This document shows positions 1 to 9,500 of a DNA stretch of 64,000 bases, piece by piece. The DNA is from Lepidurus packardi (taxonomy: Eukaryota; Arthropoda; Branchiopoda; Notostraca; Triopsidae): the NCBI GenBank assembly GCA_023053545.1, contig JAKZAN010000003.1:963501-1027500 (forward strand), read 5' to 3'. Under the pieces are notes generated by a model. It did not search any database. It was given only the letters and a program-made list of their open reading frames with translations, and was not told the origin of the DNA. Each line of letters opens with the position of its first letter. Position 1 is the stretch's first letter. Both the position numbers and the translations under genes were made by a program.

Positions 1-853
1 ATACAGTGTTTCTGAAGAATACTGCTGTTTTCTGTATTGAAAACTTTGTAAAAAAACACGGACGGTAGAATTTTTGTAATTGGTAAAAGCTTTTCTTGCT
101 ATGACAATTTCTTTGAATACCCTATACCCTCGCGGAGTATTGATACCGCGTTGGTAAGTAACTTGTCAGTGCAATTGGAATGCTACTCTATTGAATGCCT
201 GAAATGGAAAGGAGTCAAACTGCCTTCTTTCGCAGCAGAGGAATCATGGATCGTGTCTCCACTTTCTTATGAACTAGGTTCTTTCTTCGAGTGAAAATTC
301 ACGGGAGCCGATTCCAGAGCTTAAGTGGAAAAGGAAAACCAGACGAGTATAGGCAAAGGGACTTCCAACGTATATGAGTCAAAAATCTCGATTTGACAAC
401 CTAGTTCGGCAACATGGCGTGGGTTAGCGTTTTGAACCCCTTCCCACGCTTCCAAGACCCTAACCGAAGGCCCCTTTTGCCAATAAATACATGTATTCGT
501 TTGCGTTTTGTCAACTTTTTAGCTCAACCAGAGCGCTCAGTCGATAACCGGAGCGTCACCAGTGAAGTTCTTCAAATAACTCCTTTTGTTTTAAGTGATA
601 GTTGTAAGCAAATCAGTGCACTTGTGCATGTAAACCAAACAATTAATAGAGACCGAACTTCGTCCAGCGTGTCGGTGAAGGTGGCAAGTGTAATTATCGA
701 TCCTGCATTATCAGTTTAAAACTTGAACGTTTTTTCAACACTACGCTAAAGTGCGGAACTTAGTGAAATTACCTACCTTGACATACGCCCATTATCACAA
801 AGTGTCGTTATACAAGGCCTAAAAAACTACACCTCTCAAATTGTTTATAGACT
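1..853. other. No gene recognised; leader of the DUF4806 gene
   Basis: I see no convincing coding sequence. A 101-codon open stretch at 414-719 matches no motif I know. The bases just before the ATG at 854 read like a 3' splice acceptor (TTTATAG, then a few bases, then ATG). The same layout (TTTCTAG, then ATG) precedes the decayed paralogue at 17689, so a 5'UTR intron ending here is likely. Confidence 0.4.
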
Positions 854-2261
854 ATGGCGTTTCAAGTGGTAGAGTTTATCATCGGGGGTAGAAAGAGCGG
901 TCCCGTTGTAGTGCCACAAAACTGGGTATGCGAGTCACGGTGCTACTACCCGAAGTTTCACGGCAAGAAACTTGAGCAAGCTGTAATGAGTGGGGATACG
1001 CAAGAGTTTAACTGGCCCAACTACGAGTTTAACCTTCTTTCAAAGCACGGTACAGTTTGAATGAAAGTATTTCTCCTATTATTACTAGCTCATTCTTTTG
1101 AAACAGGAAGTTACTCTGTTGCTGCTGCCTACGTGCAGACGGGGAAAGGCAAACGTGTAGTGTTCCCTAAACGAGTCTTTATTCCTAGCGAACCTGACCA
1201 ATTGCCGATTTCTGCTCCAGTTACTTCAAATCTTCCAGGTATATACTACTATTTTGTGAGAAGTATTAACGTCAAGATTATTTTCAGAAGAAAGTTTTCA
1301 TGCTATTCCTTCTACAAGTGATGAAAGCCATAATTCACACTCGGCACATTCCCATTCACTGGACTCAGATCCGCAAGAATTATTTGAAAGCAGTGCAGAC
1401 GGTATTTCGTTCGTTTTGGAACGTAACAGGACTTCAATAACGAACTTATTGTTGCTAGGTACGATACAAAGCGAAGACACCGAAGAGTTTCGTTATTTAG
1501 CGCGCCACGAACCGGTCCAGGAAAGCTCGGAAATGTGTCGCCTCTTGAAAGGTAACTCTAGTATACTAAGATCCATTGTAATATTAAATCTTTCTCTAGA
1601 AAACAATGCAGGAATGAAAAAATTATTGACGACCACGCTTGCCATGTTCCGCATGCTAGAAAAACATAACAGAGTGCTTACTACACTAGCCAGTCAACGC
1701 CGTTCAGAGAAAGAGTTTGAATACTCCCCTGCCAATAGCACCGAAGAGCTTAAACAACTAGAGCTCCGACTTCAGGACCCTGCAGAGGAAGAGGCCTTCG
1801 TAAGCTTTCTACTTACGAAACGTATAATTTGAAGAAAACTGCTTAAATTTCAAGGTCTCCTTTATTGCCAACATTGGCGGAAGCAACATTCAAAATGGCA
1901 TATACAATGCCTGGCGAGCAGTGGGCACTGATAATGCTTGGCGCACATTGAATTGGGCGGGTCGAGCGCATTGTGGTCGCAAGGAGAACAAGCCAGGCAT
2001 ACACGACTCGGTGCTTGTTAAGTTAATTCATAGTAAGTTTTCTAACTTAAAATTTTAAACTACTAGGTTAATTGACATACAAATAATAATTATTCCAATA
2101 TTTCTTTTTTTACAGGAGGACTGAAACAGGGAAGGTTTCCGGCGCTTGACAAGCAAGCATTTAAAAATGAGACGTGTAACTTTTTAAAACACGCCCCCAA
2201 AAGGTCCAGTGGGAAAATCGCCAGCCAGGATACCGGTTCCGAAGATGATCAATTTTTTTAA
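854..2261 (+). CDS. DUF4806-domain protein, five-exon gene
   Basis: Uncharacterised arthropod family; molecular function unknown. My exon model is 854-1049, 1107-1238 (or from 1089), 1288-1799, 1855-2032 and 2116-2261, with GT..AG introns of 49-84 bp whose phases all agree. The N-terminal block starts MAFQVVEFIIGG, contains the CYYP and NWPNY motifs, and continues into a tyrosine/alanine-rich stretch (SYSVAAAY), as is usual for this family. The centre (exon 3) is helical. Exon 4 carries the DUF4806 signature: an IGG motif, a tryptophan, then TLNWAGR and a conserved lysine. The last exon is basic and ends with TAA at 2259. All exons are open, so the gene looks intact, unlike its paralogue at 17689-18080. 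The second acceptor is ambiguous (1088 or 1106), both in phase. Family assignment is from motif recognition, not a search. Confidence 0.68.
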
Positions 2262-2347
2262 AAGCTTATATGTCGTCCTCTTTTTCTGTATTTTTTTTGT
2301 ACAAGTGTTTAATCGGAATTTTTCTTGCAAATTTGTGTTTTTTTTTA

Positions 2348-2382
2348 AATAAAACTCGGAACCCTGTGTTTATTAAAATAAA
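2348..2382 (+). terminator. Polyadenylation signals of the DUF4806 gene
   Basis: Two AATAAA hexamers at 2348-2353 and 2377-2382, 87 and 116 bp after the stop codon at 2261, in a T-rich 3' region. Position and motif suit the 3' end of the preceding gene. Confidence 0.5.
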
Positions 2383-2940
2383 AGCCCATTTTAAAAGTTT
2401 TTAATTAGAAGTCCATTTTTCGGATTTCATAAAAAGGAGAAAAGGGCTATTCAACAGCGTTACTGTGACGATCGTAATGTGCCAAATAGTAACGTTACAG
2501 CTTCGTAACAATAACGTTGCGGCGATGTTTAAACAAAGGTTGTAACAACGTTGTAATGAAGCGTTGCATCTCTGTCCGACAGCGTTGTCGAAATAACGAC
2601 TCAAATTCACGTTGCTCTTACACTGCAAATTGACGTCACCAGAGTGTCATGAACTGAGGTCGGTTGTACGTCTCGCTACTCACGTCACGCTACTCGACCG
2701 CACTAGGTCGACGTCGCTCTAGTGTTACATGGAGACGTAGAACGTAGGTGTATGGTGTACTGTCTACGTCGCCGGAACGCTCCTTATCGACGTTATCAAA
2801 CGTTGACAATTGGATGTTACTCTAACGTCACATAAGCGTAACTTTGCAACGTCGAATCGTCATAAATGGATGAACATTCGACGTACCTGTGCTACTTGGG
2901 AAGGGATCGACACACAACATTAAGACGGCGAGGAACCACT
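2383..2940. other. Unassigned stretch
   Basis: No open frame with recognisable motifs. The sequence is rich in AACGTT/GTAACG-like words, perhaps a decayed non-autonomous element, but I could not pair terminal inverted repeats. Confidence 0.3.
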
Positions 2941-4344
2941 ATCCGTCAGAAGAGGAAATAGCAGAAGAAATGGCGTGACATTTTGCGAGCGTCCAGGCCA
3001 ACGAAAATTTGACTGGGGAGAAAGAGCGAGAAAATCAGAACCAAGAAGACCAAATCAACAACTATGTGACGGAAAATAGCAGATGGCCTGAATTAGAAAA
3101 ACCTTTCTCAAACTGGAAATTTTCGGACGTAATGTCCAAGCTACCCCACACAAGTCAGGGCAGAGACCTGGTACATTACACGCTTTTGAGCAAATTACCT
3201 CAGATGGCTCCAGAGATGAAGAAGGTAAGGTATGAGTAGGTATCTTTATAGAATTCAAAGATCAGATGATAGCCTTCGCCCTGCCAAAGTACTCGTCTGT
3301 AATGGCAGCAGAGCTTGTTGGCATTAAAGAGGCAATAAAAAAAATCGAAAATGTAGAGATGACTACCTACGTAATACTCACAGACTCACGAGCGGCGGTC
3401 ACAGCTATCAAAAAGTACGGTAACAAAAATACTTCCGGCTAGTCCAAGAAATCCAAGACTCACTTTTAAAACATAAAAAGCAAGTGAGAACTATACTTAT
3501 ACAATGGATACCAGGACATAAGGGATAGCTGGAAACGAAAAAGCTGACTTAGCAGCCAAACTCGGGAGGGACCCGGACTGCCAAAACGAACGGGGTTTAA
3601 CAAGTACAGAGTTAGTTACGGTATATAGAGAAAAACGAGCAAAGGATTTGTAGATACCTAAAAGAAGAATCCCAAAAAACAATAGTACAACACGCTCGAA
3701 GATTAAAACCCCTTCCATGGTTGGACCATCCCAACATAAGAGTCTCAGTAGCTTTGCTAAGATTAAGATGCAACCATGCCAAAGTGGGAGCATGGTTGTA
3801 TAGATTCCAACTAAAAGATACGGACAATTGCGAAGGGTGCGGAATGCGAAACGACACGGTCGAACATAAATTGTTACACCGCTTAGAATACGCAAACGAA
3901 AGATATATTTGGAAACAGAATGTGGAAAAATTGAAAGTGGACTTTAGACTAGAAAACCTACTAGGGTTTGGAAACATAGACCATGAGAGACAGTATAAAA
4001 TGAGAAACCTACTAGTGGAGTATATAAAGCTTACAAAAATCATCGACATAGTCTAAAAAAAGGGGAAAGTCTAACACATACGGCTAGCTATTGTGTATTA
4101 TTGCCAAATTGGATACAAGATCACTAACAAAAATGGGGAATAGTAGTGGTGTCGGGACTAGTAGACCTCTAAGCACGCCCATTCCAAACAACCTTTGTAA
4201 AGTCCAAAGATAATCCAAAGAACCAGGGAAGAAATAAACATAAGATCCAGAGAAGGATCCGAAGAAAACCCCAATTTGAAAGCGGTAGTCGACAATGCAC
4301 CCGTTAGATGGCGCGGACCGACTATAAACGTTAAGAAGAAGAAG
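2941..4344 (+). mobile_element. Decayed LINE: RNase H and C-terminal region
   Basis: 5'-truncated non-LTR retrotransposon of I/Jockey type. Broken frames encode an RNase H domain at about 3195-3580: SDGS near 3202, an AAEL block near 3308, LTDSRAAV near 3388, and a GNEKADLAAK block near 3535 holding the last acidic residue. The C-terminal segment at 3721-4056 has RVSVALLRLRCNHAK followed by a C-x2-C...H zinc-knuckle-like motif (CEGCGMRNDTVEHK), typical of the end of LINE ORF2. Frames change near 3237, 3440 and 3650, so it is dead. The tail ends in (AAG)n at about 4331-4344, directly against a truncated gypsy LTR. The 5' boundary is approximate. Confidence 0.7.
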
Positions 4345-4555
4345 TGGCAGTCAGAGAGAAAGAGTGAGAGGAGAAGCGCGCGAGTGTGAAAGACGGAGTT
4401 GCCGTTTTGATTATTTTAGAAGCCCCCGAGCTAAATCCCCACTTTAAATAAACTACCCTATCTAAATTAAATTAAAACTGTGTACACCTTCTTCCCAGGC
4501 CAGTTTTCCTCCTTTTTCGTGAAATCCTTTAGCGTCAATCATAAGAAACGCTACA
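4344..4555 (+). repeat. gypsy 5' LTR, truncated at its 5' end
   Basis: Aligns with the 3' LTR (17226-17490) from its AGTGGCAGTCAGAGAG block to its end CGCTACA. The first ~50 bp of the LTR, including the TGTAGCG start, are missing and replaced by the (AAG)n tail of a LINE. It contains a conserved block with AAATAAACTACCC, perhaps the polyadenylation signal. Confidence 0.75.
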
Positions 4556-4557
4556 TT

Positions 4558-4575
4558 TGGTGTCAGGAGTGGGAT
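4558..4575 (+). promoter_or_regulatory. Primer binding site, tRNA-Leu type
   Basis: TGGTGTCAGGAGTGGGAT begins two bases after the LTR end. It is complementary to the usual 3' end of an animal tRNA-Leu including CCA. The gypsy copy at 37768-43628 carries nearly the same site next to its own 5' LTR. Confidence 0.7.
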
Positions 4576-4922
4576 CGAACGTGTCGATCGAACGTGTCGT
4601 GTCGAACGTCCCCAGTTATTGTATAATTCGTGATTGTACAGTGTAGTGTTGCAAAAGTTAAGTTGATTAACTCCTCAAAATTGTTACAATTTCCGAAACT
4701 TTCATAAGACTTTGCCTAAATTTCATTGTTGCCTAATTCGAACTGATCAATTTTCATTGTTACGTAGTTCACTGGATCTTTATTTCTCATTATTGCGTTG
4801 TATGTTATGTGTCACACGAACAATTCAGTGTTGACGATCCTGCAAACTCCCTAAAACTTATTCCTCCAAAAGTTGATTGTTATCAAAATCCCTTTTCGAA
4901 CTCTTCTTGTTTTTTTTTATCC

Positions 4923-5233
4923 CTGGATGCCAACGCGTAGCGGCCGGGACTATTATCAAGAACCGAAGATGGATGTAACGACGTCGAACGCTTGTTGGAA
5001 GTTGTGGTGCAACGCCAAGCCGGCGTCATGGAGCGGGAGAGATTAGCTTTTGGCGAAGAACTTCAGTCTCAACGAGAGGCGTTTCTTGGTCAACTGGGTA
5101 ACCAAGCTGTTCCATGTCAAGCTAATCCACCAAGAGCTCTTTCACAAACGAGCCTAGCTGCGATTCCCCATTTTACCGGGGGTCCCATGGAAAACGTACA
5201 TTCGTGGTTGGACACGATTGCCCGTGTAGGAAC
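4923..5233 (+). pseudogene. gypsy Gag, N-terminal part (before BEL insertion)
   Basis: Reading frames here encode a glutamine/glutamate-rich N-terminus followed by IPHFTGGPMENVHSWLDTIA, which corresponds to IFSGVPEEDVEHWAETLSRI in the gypsy Gag at 42676-43068. The frame is cut by the BEL insertion at 5234 and resumes at 12692 with the VEGW motif. An ATG near 4927 is out of frame with the later part, so the start is also damaged. Confidence 0.65.
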
Positions 5234-5909
5234 TGTTCCGGATGGAATCCGGAAGCAAGTCAATGTCGGAGGGATAACTCCGAAACGCACGAATTGCCTT
5301 TGAATAATCATTTTAATGTGCGACCCGCGACAGTTAGACCACTTTCCTGACTGCACGACTTACCCTTTGTTTTATGACAGTCCGTCGCTTGACCATCGAA
5401 CTGGTATGCCTAAGCGGGGCCGGCTGCTGTCCGTTCTCGTGGAGGCTGGAACCAGAGGTCCAGCGACGGTCCATTATGTTGTAAAACTGGGCAGAAAATT
5501 GACTCCGACGACTGACAGTTAGGCAAGGGGTACCCTTTGCATGGAACCCCTTGAGAAGATTTGTTACCCAAAAAACCTAACTGCAGACACATGTGCGAAA
5601 GACATTTTCCGCATGGATCTAACAGACAAAGGACTTGTGACTATTTAACAGACTGTCTTTTTCGCCCAGGCAGTCACTTTTTAGTTTTTCGTGAAAGGTG
5701 CTCTCGAACTCGAACTCGCACTCGTACATCGCCTCGAAATTCGTCGAAGCATTGTGGCATAGAAATTTAGTGTTTTGTTAGTTTTTGTGTTTGTTTCGAT
5801 TGCCCGATTGCCTGGCAATCGGGCAAATATAGAATTAGTCACAAACCACACCGATCTCGTTTCCTTCGTTAAAACTTCGTTCGTCCAATGCGTCGTTCCA
5901 CGCATTTCA
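5234..5909 (+). repeat. BEL 5' LTR (676 bp)
   Basis: Begins TGTTCCGGATGG and ends CGCATTTCA, matching 12029-12691. It holds an inverted repeat around CCCGATTGCCTGGCAATCGGG near 5800-5825, which the 3' copy has partly lost through a 13-bp deletion. Substitutions are visible near 5448 (G versus C) and 5718 (C versus A). Confidence 0.93.
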
Positions 5910-5928
5910 TGGTGCATCGACCGGGAAA
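5910..5928 (+). promoter_or_regulatory. Primer binding site, tRNA-Gly type
   Basis: TGGTGCATCGACCGGGAAA starts immediately after the LTR end. It is complementary to the 3' end of animal tRNA-Gly(GCC) with one mismatch, the primer known for many BEL/Pao elements. Confidence 0.75.
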
Positions 5929-6033
5929 CCTGTTCTGAAATTCGCACATTCGTTTTGAAATTTACAAATCCGTTCCGAAATTTGTAATTTCTCCGAATCT
6001 CGAAAACTCGAATTGTGACAAATTTCATCGAAA

Positions 6034-6543
6034 ATGGCCAGTAGACCCGTGGAAGATATAGATGTCGACGTCTCATCCATGGATGAAGAAGACGAAACCG
6101 AAGACGTTCCCGACCCAAAATCCGCTATGAAACTCCGAACCCAATCTAAGATGAAGCTCTTAAAGTTTATCGAAGAAATTAATGATTTAATTGCAAATCG
6201 CGGCAGCCGTGGCGCTTTACGTATTTTACGACGTGAAGTTGCGGAACAGTTGAACGAATGTGTAAACCACCACGCCACATATATCCACGCCCGGAGATTG
6301 GAAGGCTCACGGTTAAAAACTGCGCAGCGATACGTTCAAGGAGTAGAAGAAAGGACCAACAAGTGTTTTGCAGACGTGGAGCAATATCTTCAGGCACGGG
6401 CCGGCGAACCTGTATCTTCAATTGCATCTTCAACTGTTTCCCAATCTATCTCTCGCACTTCTGCAAGGTCTTCCCGTCTTCGAGACGCCGAATTGCAGCG
6501 AGCTGTAGCAGAGTTGGAATTGCAACAAGTGGTTCGCGATTAA
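6034..6543 (+). CDS. gag: BEL Gag N-terminal segment (169 codons)
   Basis: Starts with the first ATG after the leader, 125 bp inside the element. The product is acidic at first (a D/E cluster at residues ~18-30) and then largely alpha-helical, with charged and Q/E-rich segments predicted to be coiled coil, as in the N-termini of arthropod BEL Gag proteins. It ends at TAA (6541-6543) and the same frame reopens at once as the 1842-codon polyprotein. The stop is either a single inactivating mutation or a read-through site; I favour a mutation, since BEL elements usually have one uninterrupted ORF. Confidence 0.75.
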   Translation: MASRPVEDIDVDVSSMDEEDETEDVPDPKSAMKLRTQSKMKLLKFIEEINDLIANRGSRGALRILRREVAEQLNECVNHHATYIHARRLEGSRLKTAQRYVQGVEERTNKCFADVEQYLQARAGEPVSSIASSTVSQSISRTSARSSRLRDAELQRAVAELELQQVVRD

Positions 6544-9500
6544 GTGCAAGAACAAACTGAGGATCAGGAGCTGCAAGAGATGCGGAGACGACAATCCGAA
6601 ATACAATCTAGGCGGCAGCAGCAGAGGCTGGTCAACACGGTAGAGGCAAGACGAATGGAAGAAGATATTATTCGCAGAGGCGCCGAGGAAGATGGGGAGA
6701 TTCCTGTTTCCTCACTAGCTAATTCCCGACTGAATGGTTCTGATGAAACGAATCTAGCTGTACCGGTCCATGAAGAACCGATACCCCAAATTCCTACCAA
6801 CAGCCCCAACGCAGAAAGAATTCGACAGATACCTCCACCATTGTTCCAACGACTGCCACAACAATCGGACATGGGATTTGAATCGCTCATACCCCTTCCT
6901 TCGGGTCCGACTTACCGCCGAACACCACCCGCAAATCGAGCCGTCTCATTCCCAACACCATCCAACATGATTTCGAGCTCTGCAAGTTTAAATCACGATG
7001 AGTTGGCATCGCAAAACTTCACGGTTGCTACCAGAGCCGATGATTGGATCCAACGGCGCGAGGTTACACCGCTATTATCCGCAAATCCATCCCGGCTTGG
7101 CGCTCACTTACCGAAAATAGATATTAAGAAGTTTTCCGGCGACCCGAAAGAGTGGCCCATGTTCATATCGTCGTTCAAGACCCTCGTTCATGACGTTGCC
7201 CCTTCCGATTCATATCGTTTGACTCTTCTTCGTACATATCTCCACCCGAACGTCTCCCAGAGCATTGCAGACTCGCTCCATAGCCCTCAACTTTATTGGC
7301 AAGCACTCGAAGAGCTTTACCATCGATACGGTAACCCACATCTCGTTTCTCGTGCTTACCTTCGCGATCTAATCGATCTCCCAACCCTTCATACCGATAA
7401 CTTCGAACCCCTCAATTCTTTCGCCATGAGGCTTCATGGAATCGCTTCCACACTCGATCATACTGGTTATGGGCACGAGCTGAATTCTGGTGGCATATTG
7501 GAGCAAGTTATGAACAAACTTCCTGACAAACTACGAAGTGAATGGGGTAGACAGCTCGTCAAAATCCTCCCCACTAGGTCGCCCACACTCAGGGACCTTG
7601 ACAACTGGTTAAACGAGTATGTCACTGCAGAGATGATGGTCCGGCCCCTTTTCGCAGTCCCGAAGAACACTGGCAATGGTAAACGGACGAATGACCCGAA
7701 GCCGAGCCAGACGAAATACCCCGCACACCCCACCTTTCCAACGGTATTGGCAACCGCTGATGACCTTTCCGCATCGCAACGAACATGCTGTGTTTGCGAT
7801 GAAAGGCACGACCCTGCTAGCTGTCCCATGTTGTCATCGAAGACCCCAAACGAACGAGCTCAACTAGCCAAGGAAAAGGGATGTTGTTTTCGCTGTCTCG
7901 TACAACAACACATCTCGAAAGATTGCAAACGAAAGCGTGAATGTGGAACCGATGGTTGCAAATCTTTCCATCACCCTTTGCTGCACGGCGCTGAAAGAGT
8001 CTTCCCTAGACGAGCTACGACCGGAGAGCAGGCCTTCCGGAAGCCCAGTGACGCTTCAACTTCACATGGGCATGTGGGCACCACTGCTACCTCAATTGCC
8101 GAGGCCATCCTTTTATCAATTGTTCCGATTCGTTTACAAGCAAATGGACGCCAATTCCACACTTTCGCGCTATTGGATTCAGGAAGCGAAGTTTCTCTAA
8201 TTCACGAAAGAGCAGCTAAACAGCTTAACCTCGAAGGTCCATCTCGATTGCTTCGCCTGGGTACCTTCCATGGAAGCGACCCAGAATTTTTGAGCCAAAC
8301 TGTTAGTTTCGAAGCCGCATCTAAGGATGGACATTGTTGCTTCAAAATACCTAAAGCTAGCACCGTTCCGAAACTCAATCTGTCCCGAAGAAAGATCAAT
8401 TGGCCAACCGAAAAATCGAAATGGAGTCATTTAGCAAACCTCGATATACCTTTGATTGACTCCACGCAAGTTACCGTTTTGATCGGCATGGACGTACCGG
8501 AAGCCCACGAGCATTTGGATATGCGGAAGCCACTGGATGGATCACGAGGACTACAAGCCTTGTTAACACCGTTTGGTTGGTGCGTTGTTGGATCGTTTGC
8601 CCAACCCGCAAGGACCAAAGGCGCTGTGTTTCCTCACGTCAACTTCATCCATGGCAATAATCCCGAATCCGACCTTGACGCCACTGTTCAAAACTTCTGG
8701 AGCATTGATTCTCTTGGCGTTAAGATCATCGATAATCCGAAAACTCAAGAAGAAACACGAGCACTGGCCATTCTGGAAACCACCACTCGGCATAGTGGCG
8801 AACGCTACGAGATTGGCCTTGTGTGGAAAAGTGATGACGTCGTCCTCCCGAACAATAGAAATCAAGCTCTACGTCGGTTGTTTATGTTGGAACGTCGATT
8901 CAAGCAAGATCCAACATTGGCCTCTCGTTATACAGATATTATTGACGAATACATTGATCGCGGCTTCGCTAAGCGTCTACAGAGTTCTGAACTACCTGGA
9001 CCAGTTGGACGGACGTGGTACTTACCTCATCACGCCGTGATCAATCCGAACAAGCCAAAAAAGATACGTGTTGTCTTTGATGCTTCTGCGACTTGCGAAG
9101 GAAAATCTTTAAACGAATCGTTAATCAAAGGACCAGACTTCATAAGCAGCCTCTTAGGAGTCCTTCTACGGTTCCGACAGCATTTGATACCAATTTCCTC
9201 CGATATCGAAAAAATGTATCACCAGGTACGCGTCCGAGAGCAAGACCAATCCGTTTTTCGTTTTGTATGGAGGCGTCCAGGATCTCCCACCGCCCCCGAA
9301 ACCTTCCAAATGCAGGTCCATGTATTTGGAGCTGTTTCTTCTCCGACCACATGTATGTATGCGTTGCGAAGAACAGCACGAGATTTTTCGAAGGATTTTC
9401 CTGACGCTGCCGAAAAGGTGTTATCCAACTTTTATGTTGACAATTACCTGGATTCCTTCCCAACCGAACAAGAGGCAATAACCGTTTCCAAGCAGCTCAC

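Noticed and set aside
414-719. 101-codon open frame upstream of the DUF4806 gene
   Set aside because: No recognisable motif, no codon or splice support; likely chance.
3612-4049. Overlapping minus-strand open frames opposite the LINE
   Set aside because: Shadows of the LINE C-terminus, which carries the recognisable motifs.
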